NCBI GenBank assembly: GCA_963920575.1
Contig: OY986968.1
Location: forward strand, 883,001-947,000
Direction: 5' to 3'
DNA: 64,000 nucleotides
Source of the DNA: Narthecium ossifragum
Lineage: Eukaryota > Streptophyta > Magnoliopsida > Dioscoreales > Nartheciaceae
The notes below the pieces were generated by a model, which saw only the letters and a program-made list of their open reading frames with translations, did not search any database and was not told the origin of the DNA. Below are positions 21,089 to 33,317 of this stretch, one piece after another. The first letter of the stretch is position 1. Every line of letters starts with the position of its first letter. The position numbers and the translations under genes were made by a program.

Positions 21089-23856
21089 ATGTTAACCTTC
21101 CAATCCCACCTCCTCTTACCTCCAAAATCCCATCTTTATGGCAATTTTAATCCTCGAAAACCCCTGGTTTTCTCCCTGAAACCCTCTCCAACCTATTTCC
21201 TCTCGATATCCAGGAGGAATTCGTCGGCGATATCGGCTTCTTTGGCTTCGGATCGGCTTAATCACATGGGTTCTTCGGAATCGCCAATCGTGTCGAATGT
21301 CAAAGAGATGGATTTGTTCGTGGAGGTGGCGAACGAGATCGCCGATGCCGCCGGGGAGGTCTTAAGGAAGTACTTCCGCCAGAGCTTTGAGATCCTCGAT
21401 AAGGATGACCTCAGTGAGTCTTGGAAACATCTAAAATCTAACAAATTTGGGATTTTTTATGTGCTTTTTTTTTAATGGGTTTTTAGTTTATGACTCAATG
21501 GTACGATGGTTTTGAAGGTCCGGTGACGATTGCGGACAGGGAGGCGGAGGAGGCCATGGTGAGGATCATATCGGAGAGGTTCCCTTCTCATGCTATGTAA
21601 GTTAACATGGGATTTTTCGGGTGCCGATTGAGGTTTTTAGGTGTTCGGAGAAGTACCCATTTGAGAAATTTGAATTTGGATGCAGTTTGGGAGAGGAGAG
21701 TGGGTGGAAGTGTAGAGAGAAGTCGGCGGAGTTTGTCTGGGTTTTGGACCCAATTGATGGAACCAAGAGCTTCATTACTGGTGCGTTCTTGGATCACAAT
21801 CGAGTGAAAGTAGATGATGGAATGGGAAAAAAAATGAAAATGAAGTTGTGACATTGTCGATTTATTTGGGTTGCAGGAAAACCATTGTTTGGTACTCTTA
21901 TCGCGCTTTTGCACAACGGGAAACCGGTATGATTTCTTACTTGCATTCGGTGATATGCTCAATGCTAAACTAAGATATTTGGAAGCACCCTAAGACTGCA
22001 ATGCCGTAAATTTAAAGTACGCTATGATAAATTGTCTTCTGCACATATTTTGAATTAAGTTTACTTTCTTATGTACTACAACTATGTTTATAGTAATTTT
22101 TTCCTCCTTGTTTTCTATATTGTTAATGATAACTATGTGGTCATTAAAGAAGTGTTGGTTGCTTAGTTTTCAAGTTAATTCCTTTTCAGATTGTTGGCAT
22201 CATTGATCAGCCAGTTTTAAGAGAGAGATGGATTGGGGTGAATGGGAGAAGTACCATGTTTAACGGACGAGTAGTTTCTACACGCTCTTGTAGAACACTT
22301 TCCCAAGCTTATCTGTATGTGTTCCTTCTACTTCTTAAAAATCGATAGCCCTTTATTATCTTTGGCAGATCTCTTATTAAATAAAATGGCAGCGGAATAT
22401 CTATCTATGTTTTGTTCCAATCACCCATTGTTAAAATTTCTCTTGGTAAGTTTATGGATCTGTTGGAGATAACATGTTGGAAGAAGAGAAATTTTTACAA
22501 TATATCTTTAATCACCAATTGGGGATACATCAGGATATAATTTAGTTGTTGAAGAAATTAATCAATGCTTGAATACCTTCAAGTCGAGCCATCACTTTGC
22601 AATTGTACTTGTGAAACTAATCCCTGAAAGAAGGGCAGTGCTTTCATTTTTTGACCGTGCTTGAATTTTAATTGATGTGATGTCAGAGAGGAAGTTTCTT
22701 TAGCCAGCCTTTTCGCTATTTCCTACTTCTCTAGCCTAAGGCAATGCATTTTAGGTACACAACAAGTCCACATCTCTTTAGTGGTGATGGTGAGGATGCT
22801 TTTGTTCGAGTAAGAGACAAGGTGAGTCCAGGCACTTGCGGCTGTCATATTTTTACTTGGCTTCATCTGATGGTTATATAGTGGCACGGTTTCCCTTTAA
22901 ATCACAATTTTTTTGTATGTTGATTCATTCTTGTAAGAGATTTGAGCTAAGTGTGGTTTGTTTTGTGTTTTGATCTGTTCTAGGTAAAAGTACCACTGTA
23001 TGGTTGTGATTGCTATGCTTATGCCCTGTTGGCTTCTGGTTTTGTGGATCTTGTTATTGAATCAGGACTTAAGGTAAGATTTCAGATCTTTTGAGACGCT
23101 GTCCTAGCAAGTTTACCACCAAAATGCATGATGGTTGTCTTACTTTTACCACTGACTTTCTTCTTCATAGGAATCAGTTGTTGTATTAGTTGTGCCTTGT
23201 ATCAGAACATAATTGACGGATATGATATTTTCGTCTCTTGAGTGTTAAAATTACTTCTGGACTCTGTTCCTTCACGATTGTTAATCAAATCCGCCTTTGG
23301 CTGATGAACTGCCAAGTGAAGCTCAACTATCTCAAATCTTAGCTTTCCCAGAGTTAGGAGGGAAAAGCTATTTTTTATGGTCTATTCTTATACTGTCCGA
23401 CAAAGATTTTCTCTCTGCCAAACAGCCATACGATTTTCTCGCACTGGTAGCCGTGATAGAAGGTGCTGGCGGGTCTATAACTGATTGGAAGGGGCACAAA
23501 CTTCACTGGGAGGCATCTCCTGGATCTCCTGTCACAAGTATGACTTCTTTAACCGAAGAGACTCCTATTAAATTTTGAAAAACCATCCTTCCCTTGATGC
23601 TTTATGCGGACATGTATTCTTCTTGTTTTGACATCAATTTTACCACATGTTTCAACGAGTGTATCCCTGCTTATATCCATGATTACATTCCGCATTGCTT
23701 CTTCATCAACTTATAACTAAGAGTTAACTTTCCTGTGTATGGTTAGTCATTCTCACTTCTTTCTTTGTCTGCCGCATTTGTTTAGGTTTCAATGTGGTAG
23801 CAGCAGGAGACCCTCAGCTCCATCAAGAAGCACTGGACGTGCTGCAATGGAAATGA
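21089..23856 (+). CDS. HISN7: Histidinol-phosphate phosphatase, IMPL2-type (histidine biosynthesis)
   Basis: Exons are 21089-21413, 21518-21596, 21686-21780, 21877-21926, 22190-22314, 22755-22821, 22984-23073, 23426-23537 and 23786-23856, giving 337 residues. The enzyme belongs to the metal-dependent inositol monophosphatase superfamily. In plants the IMPL2 branch removes phosphate from L-histidinol phosphate, the penultimate step of histidine synthesis, in the plastid. Residues 1 to about 60 are Ser-rich with few acidic residues, like a transit peptide. Visible catalytic motifs are ADREAE, GEESGW (metal-binding Glu), WVLDPIDGTKSF (the two metal-binding Asp) and PYDFLALVAVIEGAGG (second metal site). 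The products LIALLHNGKPIVGIIDQP and ERWIG are typical of IMPL2 rather than of true inositol monophosphatase. The second possible ATG at 21266 would lose the transit peptide. Confidence 0.93.
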
Positions 23857-24249
23857 AGTTAGATCATCATCCAGCAATTAAGAATAAGGGAGTTTACACA
23901 CATTTGCAAATGTATTCATAATTTGAAAGAGCCGTGAAGTTTCGTTGCTCTCCTCTCCTTGGTATTTTGTTGTAGCACTCATTTCTAGTTGTGAATTCAA
24001 TCTAATTATGGTTGTAACACTTCTACTCAACATTTTAACTTCAAACAAATACTAAGCCATACATGGATCATGGACGCTCTGTGATGATGTAAGAAGTATT
24101 GTTTGCACTATGAAAACTATTTTTGAATTTTACATCTGCAAACAATTATATTGGCAAAGAACTAATATTTACAAAACACCTGCAGAGGTGATCTTATAAT
24201 CAAATGCAACACCAAATGGTGTAAAGATGTAGTCTTCTTACGTATGTTT

Positions 24250-27200
24250 TCATGGTTCTTTAGTGTTTTCTTCCGAAGAGTTCAGAATGCTTTGCAATCC
24301 GGATCTGTATGTTGGATACAATAGCGTAACACCGAGTTCATTCTTCAGACGAGCATTCGAAACACGTTTTTCGCTACCTATTTTTTGCTGCTGCATATCA
24401 TAATTTTCGACATCACTAGAGCTGAAACCTAACTTCTTATCTGGCCATCTTTGCTCGATTAAATCCCTTGCAAAATCAAACACCTCCCCTCTTGGTGCTG
24501 GGTCATCATCCACAATGTTGTAAATCCTGTCGTAACAGACAAAATCCATAGATCGACTAGAAACAGGATGAATATGGTAGAAGAAGAAAAACTACATCAC
24601 AGCCGGAAAAAAAGGGAGGCATGCTAAATATAAAGAGAACTACAATATTTCTGAAAGAGATTGAGTTATCTATCTTGATAACCCAATTTCATGCCCAGAT
24701 GATTGCCAATTAAGCAAGGAAATAAGAAGTGCTTCACTTTCAACATAAATTAAGCAAGAACTGAAAGCCTTTTGATCAACTCAGAGTAACAGACTAGGAA
24801 TGGATATTCTGACACAGGAAACTGTGACCTACCCTGAAGATGTCATTTGGAAGCTGGCATTGATTGCTTGATAGATATCCGCAACATGAACTCTAGCTGT
24901 GTAAAGCCTCGACTCCCTTATCTTCTGCCCTTTTGACATGGCTTTCTTTTTAAGTATCGTATCCAAAGCACTGGGAAATCATACATTAATTAAGGCAGAG
25001 GTTGAAAGAAGGAATCTAGTGGATTTCTCCAATGTATGTCATCTAAAGGAAAGGGCTTCCATGCCCTATAGTTTAAATGGTGTCCCAAGTATTAGTATTA
25101 TCAAAGACAGTCTCTGGAAAATAGTATAGACAAACCTTCTTCCAGGGCCATATATTCCTCCTAGTCGAAGCACCTTAACTGCGACCCCAAGTTCACGCCC
25201 CAGATCCAGCCATCCTTTCTCTGCTGCAAGCCTCAGCTTAGAAGATTCTTTGCTAGGTTTTGCAGGATAGCTGCACAGAACATGGACTTGTGTAAACTAC
25301 TTGGACATACATGCTAATAATGCTTGTGCTGCATGCAACTACTTACTCCTCATCAACCCAAGCACCACCACAATCTCCATAGACACCTGCCAGTTAGCAG
25401 AGCTTTTCACTGAAATTACTCTCGTTTATCAAAAGAAGACAAACTCATGACAAGTCTAGTTCCTCTTTAAACTAAAAGAAATATCTACCAGAATAGTTAG
25501 CACTGAAAGTAATAATATCAAAGACTCCTACATACTTAAGAGCCTCAAGGTCAAAAATAAATGAGAGATGATTCAAATGAAAACCTACTTGTGGAAGACA
25601 GATAACATAACCATTGAAGATTTCCATGACTTAACGTAGCTTGCAGATCTTCATGTAAACAGAGTAACTGCATGAATCATTTAAAACAGAAAACTCCTGG
25701 ACGATCTTCACAAGGGTTTCAAAGTAAAATGAGATGGCTACTGAAAGGCCTGATGATGAACGAAAGTGGAGAACTATATTTAACTTACAGGGTCACCAAT
25801 GCCAGCAATAGGAGGGATGGAGATTAGAAGATGAGTTGAATCTTGCAATGCATTCAGGCTCCTCAACCTAGAAACAACATGAGCAATCATTAGGACATTA
25901 AGAGATGAGGAAGCAAATCAGCTGCAAACAAGAGAGGTGCTAAAATTAACAGTAAAGTGCAGGAAAGTCAAATCACTATAGCCATTCAAATACTAAAAAC
26001 ATGAACAATGAGTCGATCTAAGTATATTGCTTGATATGTTGATTTGCCAATTGAAGTTAGATGCTTGTTTCTTAGTCAAGGATGAATGTACACAATAACA
26101 TGCTGATTTCTCTCCTAATATGAAGTAATTTGGTTCCGAAAGATTTAATCAAAGTACAGCAATTTTCTATCAGCATGAGCTGAAAAATCCGTTCACATTT
26201 ATAAAGCATAATTTCAGAGATATTTTCTAATATTCAGCTATAGCAGCATAATTTAATTCTTGTAGAATTTGGTAAAATCCAACATTTCACGGGTATCCAA
26301 GAAAAATGTGCAATAGCCTAAGCTCTGGCTATTGCATGAACCCATTTTCAAAGTAACCAAACCACTACGTGTAATATGTTTGCCTCCAAAGGTTCCAAGA
26401 AATCGATGATGCACAGAGCCTACTCGCAGCAAATTGAGGAGCTGAAAATGTCGGCAAGGAAGCAATCCTGTTTGGATTTTGAAAGTAAATAGTTGAACAC
26501 TAGTAAGTGATGGTGATTAACAGCAAAACCCGTAAAAGGATGGTTGTTGAATGTATCAAATAAGAAGGTGCATCATCCTTTACAGAATAAATCATTTTAG
26601 ACAGAGTTTTCAAGTTGATATAATTATTTTAGGCAACAAATATGATTCTAGACAATACACAAATTAAGAAGGAAAACAAATCGTAAATCCTTTTGAGTAG
26701 CAGAATGCAAAACTAGACAACATAAATTCTATTGTTCAATTGAGAATATGTATATCATACTCTGTTCTATTTGCATCAAAGACGAAGGCCTCCATTCCCA
26801 TCTGCTCAAGTTCTTTCTTCTTGGAAACACTCGTGCAAGTCCCAGATATCTGCCTGTAATTAGAAGAAGAGCAAATAGTTCTTAAGATTGTCCACATCCA
26901 TACACTAAATCAGTGTTCTGAACTAAGATCTCACAGCAAGAACAAGAAACATCTACATCTCATGAATCCATTAACAGCACAGAACAGAGGAACATAAATT
27001 ATGGAAAGGCAAACAAAAGGTTTGATTTATCGGCTTCTTGCCCACTCTCTAAAAATTGACGGAGATATGATCAAATTGGCATTGTTTCAACTGAAATCCA
27101 ACTGAAAAAAGTTGAAATTTTTTCACGAATTCGGCGGCTAATAGTCATCCAAGCATTCGAATAGTTTGATTTGATTACAAAAGCCCATCAATAAAAAGAT

Positions 27201-27415
27201 CGAAACAAAACAAGAGAGAAGAGAGGGGGATACCATCCTTCTCTAATCAGCCGCTCCGACACGTAGCGGCCGACGAATCCCACCCCGAACACGAACATAT
27301 GATTGCCTCGGGATTCTCCAGAAGCCGCCGCCGGGGGACAGATCCGCCGGCGCTGCCACTCTTGAGGGTGGATGCAGCGCCGGAACCGCCACGATACATT
27401 GGCTATCGTCGACAT
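24250..27415 (-). CDS. NAD(P)-binding Rossmann-fold protein, YeeZ-like extended SDR
   Basis: On the minus strand there are eight exons: 27415-27234, 26853-26761, 25867-25789, 25667-25589, 25386-25347, 25270-25136, 24970-24833 and 24526-24250. They give 340 residues with closed phases. The first exon holds a basic, Arg/Pro-rich leader and then the dinucleotide-binding turn MFVFGVGFVGRYVSERLI (GxGxxG at about residues 46-51). Later marks are LLISIPPIAGIGDP, YLSSTSVYGD with the SDR active-site Tyr, LRLGGIYGPGR and RIYNIVDDDPAPRGEV. These fit the YeeZ/NAD-epimerase-like family, whose substrate is unknown. The Arg-rich leader could target an organelle, but this is uncertain. Its stop is 394 bases from that of the convergent IMPL2 gene. 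Confidence 0.9.
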
Positions 27416-27805
27416 ATCGGGCGGTCCAGCGGCTCCGTGTCGGGTTCTTGCGCGACCTAAAGTATTCTGCGAAGTTTTCGTAGTTTCTCTAGAAAATAAG
27501 ACAAATTCCGTAAAAATTAAATAAAAAGAAGAAGAAAAGGAAAGGTTGTCATATACGGATTTGGATCCTATTCCCAATTCCCCAATTCTACAAAATGTCC
27601 AAAATAAACAAAAAAAAAAGAGATTAAGATTTCTCATAAAAGTGATTTTAAAGGTTTTTTTAAAGTAAATCTCATGCTTTCGTCGATTTGTTATTATCCA
27701 TTGTTAGCGACTGTGTCTTAATTCTTGATAGAAAAAAGATTTGTGTACATGATTAAGTGGCATATGCATTACCACGAAACGATATAGAGATACCAAATTT
27801 TTATT
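27416..27805. other. Promoter region of the YeeZ-like gene
   Basis: A GC-rich leader passes into AT-rich DNA. No further element can be supported. Confidence 0.5.
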
Positions 27806-28110
27806 CTAGTCCATCGATAGTCCACTATCGATAAACTAGATCAATTGATCGGTATATACCTACCGATTGAATGTATAAATGATCAAATTAGTGATGAGAT
27901 ACCAATCAATTGATCTAGTCCATCGGTAGAACAATACTGATGTACTAGATCAATTGATCGGTATATACCTACTGATTGAATATATCAATGATCGAATCAC
28001 TAGTGAGATATCGATCAATTAATCTAGTTCATCGGTAGAACACTATCGATGGACTAAATCAATCTATCGGTATCTCACTATCGATTCGGTCACCATGTAT
28101 ATAAATCTTT
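27806..28110. repeat. 109-bp tandem repeat with internal palindromes
   Basis: The word CTAGT(C/T)CATCG starts units at 27806, 27915 and 28024, a spacing of exactly 109 bases twice. Each unit contains GATCAATTGATC or its variants, ATCGAT, and GGTATATACCTACCGATTG, so the units also pair internally. The third unit is incomplete. A related sequence lies at 6300-6480. No coding content is seen. Confidence 0.85.
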
Positions 28111-29000
28111 ATTCTTTAAGATTTTAGTATTTATAGATTTTAGTATTTGTATGATGATGCATCGCGACACGCGACTGCTCCGCCTGAATTGCACATTGCA
28201 AAACAACAGTCCTCCCCTTACAAAAGGATACAATGTAGGCCTTTTTCCTAACACAGTACTAACTTTTTATAGCACACCATGTGGCCGCATTCAATCTGAT
28301 TTATAGCACAGTACTTGTAAATCCATTATAGGTGCATAACAATGAGATGAGGCATAGACAAAACTAGCTGGAGGCATTGAAAGCTTTGCTGCTGAACAGT
28401 CCTCCTGGATCATTAAAGTTAGGCCAGAATAGCTGTTTGCTTGACTTGAGGAGAGATAAAGAGAGTTATTTTCTTTAAACTTAGAGATGATGTTGAATTC
28501 ACTAGTTTTTTTTTTTTTTTTTTTTTTTTGTGGGTTTTAGGTGGAATTATGATCTGGGATTAGATATAATTTGGATTCCTTTTTATTGTTATTTTTGTAT
28601 GGAATTTGGCCTCTTTTTCTTTCGTTATTGGTTGAGGGTAGCTCAGCTGGTAGTTAAGGTGGATGAACAGAAAAAGACTTGGATAGTCTTTATTTCATAA
28701 AAAAATACTATAAAATAAAATAATTTGGCCACAAACTTATCTCTTTTATCACCTTCATTCTGTCCCTATATCATACATTAAAGAAGATGACATTTATAAA
28801 TAGTTTTTCTAATAAACTCAAATCAATCTCCACCTCAGCCTTTTGCTTTCATACCATTAATAAATGAACAGAGCTATGCAAAGCCAGGTAGCTGAGACAA
28901 TTTAATATTGGGCCATTTTTCTTTTATCACATTCATTTTCTCATTCATTCATTCATCTGTATACTATAGATCTGTATACTATAGAGAAGGAGAAGGAGAG
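28111..29000. other. Promoter side of the first TLC gene
   Basis: This holds a T24-type homopolymer at about 28506-28529 and a segment (28370-28900) that is duplicated upstream of the second TLC gene at about 31280-32170. TATACTATAGA is repeated at 28969-28984. Confidence 0.6.
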
Positions 29001-29269
29001 GCAGAGGAGGAGTTCTGGGCTGGGCTGCCTATATTTTTCTGAAGCTTAGAGAAGGTCCGTTTTGTTGGATTTTGTACCATCTTCCAACATCTTCGGAAGC
29101 AAGAGAAAGTAATGGCTTGGAAAAGGAGTTGTCGATCTCTTTGCAAAGAATCCAAGTTTTTAAACCTCAGCTCGGTGAAGGAAGTACATCAAAGTCCTTG
29201 CAAGAAGAATTAAAGACACTTCTAGTTCTTGTTCTTGTTCAGAAAAAAAGCATAGATATACCTGGACGC

Positions 29270-30641
29270 ATGGAGGACTATATCATGAGCTTGATCATCA
29301 CCGGAGTCTTTTGCTGGACAGCAGCATTTATCTTTGTTCGAAAGGTTTTTCGTAAACGATCGTTCGATTTCTGCAACCGAATGGTGTCAGCAACCCATGC
29401 TGTGTTGGCTGTTTGCTTAGCATCTCTATCTGTTCAGGATTGGAGCTGCCCTGTACATCCTTTGGCATCTCACTCTTCTCCAGCACAGGTACCTGTGCTT
29501 CTATTTTTCTTGATACCTCCTGCTTAAAGTTTCAAGAAATATGTTTCACAACAAATCATTTGGCTACAAAGAAATCTATGTTTCTCAAAACTGCAGATGA
29601 AAACTTTAGCAGTGACTCTTTCATATCTTATCTATGATATTGTGTGCTGCCACTTTGATGATAGAGTCCATCTTGATAATTATGTTCACCATACTGTCAG
29701 TATCATCGGCATCGGAGCAGGCCTTGTCTATGAATGTGTAAGAAATTCTAGCAAACTCCAAGTTGTTGTTTCTTAAAGTGTGCCTCAAATTTTGGTTTCG
29801 ATGTTTTAATTGATTTGTACTGCTTCATTTGGATGATTTGGACAGTCTGGTTCAGAGTTGGTAGCAGCTCTCTGGGTTACTGAATTATCGAGCCCGTTTC
29901 TTCACATGAGAGAGATCCTGAAAGAGCTTGGCTACAGAGACACTGACCTCAATTTAGCAGTTGATGTGAGTTCCTCAAATCTATCTCCATGCACCTATAT
30001 CAGAAACAAGGGATGATTTCATTTTAATTTCAACTCGTGAATTTCTTCCACAGATAATTAATCGGCATGGCTTTAACTGAATGCATCAAACAAGAGAAGA
30101 AACCTGCGTTACTGATCATTAAATTGCAAGAAAAACATTAGAGAAGTGATTTAGAAGCTTAGAATCAAATCAAAGCAAAGAGAATAATATCAGGAAAATG
30201 AAAGGAAAAAGAAGCTGACACAAAGCAAACTCCTCTATGGTGCAGATCTTATTTGCAGTAATTTTCTCCTTTGCAAGGATGGTTGGTGGACCATATATCA
30301 CTTATCTGACTTGCACTGCAGACAACCCTCTTCTAATTAAGGTATAGAAATTGAGTTTTCTGACTGCGTTGTTCTCAGTTTGAAGATTGCATGGGTCTTG
30401 TTTCATTCTAAATGTAAAGAGAAATCCATATGATTAAAATCCAGACATTGGTTGTTTTATTTTCCTGTGCTCAATACATTTGTTGATGTAAATTTTTCAG
30501 GGGATGTCGATGGGACTGCAGCTCGTGAGCGCATACTGGTTCTATAAGATCCTGAGAATGGTGAGATATAAGATGACAAAGAGAATTGCACCCAACAAAG
30601 CTGGCCAACAACTGAAACCGGGAATCAAGTTGAAGCATTAA
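29270..30641 (+). CDS. TLC-domain multi-pass membrane protein, copy A
   Basis: Exons are 29270-29488, 29597-29737, 29846-29965, 30246-30341 and 30501-30641, all in phase 0, giving 238 residues. The protein has several hydrophobic spans: MSLIITGVFCWTAAFIFV, ATHAVLAVCLASLSV, LAVTLSYLIYD, HTVSIIGIGAGLVY, ILFAVIFSFARMV and LQLVSAYWFYKIL. The residues CCHFDD...YVHHTVSIIGI and SSPFLHMREILKELG match the TLC (TRAM/LAG1/CLN8) fold of the TMEM136/TLCD group. Such proteins sit in ER or plasma membranes and are linked to lipid handling; no reaction can be assigned here. I chose the ATG at 29270 because it aligns with the paralogue start at 33318. The tail after residue 225 is longer than in copy B and ends GIKLKH. 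Confidence 0.9.
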
Positions 30642-31689
30642 CCTGCTCTTTTAGCAGACTATTTGTAGATCCCATGCACTTTATATCTCAGAAGCAGTCA
30701 GGATATTGGCACAACAAAACGATGTAAATGATTTGCTGATGTAGATATGGATTCATTTGGCAATCAGATGTCTTATAATTTAGGTTCTCTAGCTGTACCA
30801 ATGGAATCATGAGAGCCATACACATGACAATTCTAAGAACAGGGCTACTGTCATTGCTAAACCACAAATGTATTGATAATGGTCTTTTCATGGCAAAACA
30901 GCACAGTTGATATGAGAACAATTGAAAAGAGTTTTTGTGCTAAAAAATCAGCCGAAGGTCATATTACTCTTCATGAACCACTAGGCACCAAGATTACCAA
31001 AAATTCCATAAGGTATTTTAATCAGGAAAATTCTGTCTGTTGACGAAGATTTCCATAGCCATTCAAAGCTTCCACTGTCAAAACAGATGTGTCAATTCCA
31101 GTAATCAATAATCTGTCTAGAGTATGGAGCTTATCATGAGTTAATCTCCATAAAAACAATAGCTACAGCCTATAAGAATGTGATCAGACTTGTATAAAAC
31201 TTAGTCAGGCTCACAGACTTAATTAGAGGCATGCATATAGATGTAGGGAATGCTGCTTTCCTGTGGCAATGAAAGTGTCTAGCTGGTGGCATTCAAAGCT
31301 TTGGTGGTACATCTCCTTCCTGGAGCATTAAAGTTAGGCCAGTATGGCTATTTCCATGAGATAGGAGTTGTTTGCCAACCCCCAAAAAATAAAGCAATTT
31401 TCTTTGCTCAGGGATGATGTTTGGATCCTATAATAATATATGGGTTTTAGGTGGAATTATTAATTTTGGGATTAGACCCAGTTTGGATTCTTTTTTTGTT
31501 GTTCTTGCATGGAATTTGGGTTCTTTTTTTGTGTTTGGTTGAGTAGTTGGTGGATGAGAGCAAAAGTCCAGGAATAGTCTCTATTTGGTAAGAAGAAAAT
31601 TATTTTGGACACAAGCTTATCCCTTTAATCAGCTTCTTTCTGTTCCTAAATCTAATTTGCAGTAAAGAATATATGATATTTTCATGAGT
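30642..31689. other. 3' UTR of TLC copy A and duplicated upstream sequence of copy B
   Basis: The 3' tail at 30660-30860 recurs after TLC copy B and again at 35033-35310. From about 31280 the sequence matches 28370 onward (AGCATTAAAGTTAGGCCAG and TGGGTTTTAGGTGGAATTA in both), so it belongs to the duplicated unit. Confidence 0.7.
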
Positions 31690-32088
31690 TTTTTTTTGCA
31701 TGTATACCCATTCAAATAGTTTTAATTGTCTAAATAACAACGTAAAATCGTCATTATTATATACCCTCCAAAATCTTCATTTTTGCATAATGTAAAATGA
31801 GGGCCAGAAATCGCCATGTGCAAAATGAAGAAATATCACTTGCCTTTAATTGTAATTTATTTTTCAAAATATTATTTTCCATGTATATCCTTCAGAGAAT
31901 GAAGAGGTATTTTAATGATTTCATACTCAAATAATTTGAACAATATTAGCTCAAGCGAGTCAAAAGAGATCTATGCAATAAAAGGTGATTTTGGACTGTA
32001 TATATACATACAATTTACAACTTTATGAGCGTACCTTAGCAATTAGGTGTTTTTCAAAGGGCATATACGCAAAAAAACCCTACTATCT
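31690..32088. mobile_element. MITE-like insertion present only in the TLC-B copy
   Basis: The left end TTTTTTTGCATGTATACCC matches the reverse complement of the right end, TTTTTTTGCGTATATGCCC. The flanks GATATTTTCATGA and AAATAGTTTTCTAATTAG align across the gap to GACATTTATAAATAGTTTTTC at about 28790 upstream of copy A. The paralogue therefore serves as an empty site. The body has no coding capacity and is about 400 bases. A clear target-site duplication was not found. Confidence 0.7.
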
Positions 32089-32204
32089 AAGAAATAGTTT
32101 TCTAATTAGTTTGAATCAATCTCCACCTCTCTCTTTGCTATCATGCCATTAACTGAGCAGATCAATGCATCAATGGAAGTAGCTGAGAAATTTTACCATT
32201 GTAC

Positions 32205-33030
32205 CTCTGCTGTGTTCTTGTATCTGTCTCATAACAACACCATAAAATTAGTGGCTCTGGAAGCTGCACGAGTGTGCTGTTGAAGATTCAGATGAAGCAT
32301 TAATTCATGTACAAGTAAATCATTCAATGAATGATACCTGTAAGTGGTTCAATGTGTCAAACAATTTATCAAAGAAAATAATTCCTGTTTGTTGTTGATC
32401 AAAAACATTAAATTTAATTCCTTATTGTTCTCAACTGTATTAATGATTTGAAGAAGAAAGTAGTTCAACCATCAAACAGTAAAAATATAGTAACAAGAAA
32501 ACAGAGACCACCATACAGCATTGAAATAGTAAATGCTAAACACTGCTGGCTTTTCTAGTTCTAAGATTTTTGTGCTGCAGTGATCCAATTTGAATAGTAG
32601 GAGAGCTGTTTAAAACAAGAAAGATTTAAGCAATATGGGGAGAAGGATTTCTTTGAAAGCTACCATACAGCATCCAGAATTCAGGTCTTCACCGAAAAAT
32701 AAGCAACTTATTCAGCATCTGAAGAATCCAATTTAATATCCTGCAGTTCTTTTTCCTGTTAAAATTGGTTACAAACGGTCGTTAGATACATTAGATGATA
32801 AATTTTGAATGCAATGAGAAAGAAATTAGATTGGAGCAGTTTTCTTTTATTCCTTGTGATTTCCTTTTCTTTGAACCAACTCAAACCTGCACCATTTATG
32901 CATGATATCCATGTCAAGTATTCAATGCACTTGCCAATGATGTGACTCAAGTTTTAACTACCCATCGTTCACCTACATACAGCTGTAACAGCTCCCTACA
33001 TCCTCTCCCTCTATCTACCCGCCCCTTACA
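32205..33030. other. Extra segment upstream of TLC copy B
   Basis: Compared with copy A, about 800 bases lie between matching flanks (GTAGCTGAGA-AATTT before, ATCT-TA-ACTATAGAGAAG after). This is either an insertion in B or a deletion in A. No terminal repeats or genes were recognised. Confidence 0.45.
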
Positions 33031-33317
33031 TTCATCTATACACTATAGAGAAGAAGAGAGAAGGAGAGACAAAGGATTCCTTGGTTGCATATGTAGTTTT
33101 AGAGTTTAGAGAATGTATGTTTTGCAGGTTATTTGACCAATGTGTACAGAGATAATACCATCTTCCAACTTCTTTGGAAGCAAGAGAAGGTCATAGCTTC
33201 ACGAAGAAGTAGCACGAATACGCAGTTGCTTCAGCATCTATCTGCAGGAAGAATTTAAGATACTTCTTGTTCTTGCTCAGAAGAAGCAGATATATATACA
33301 ACCTTTGCAACAGACAC

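Noticed and set aside
28639..28650. tRNA A-box-like TAGCTCAGCTGG
   Set aside because: No B box, no cloverleaf and no anticodon arm follow. It may be a short tRNA-derived remnant, but it is not a tRNA gene.
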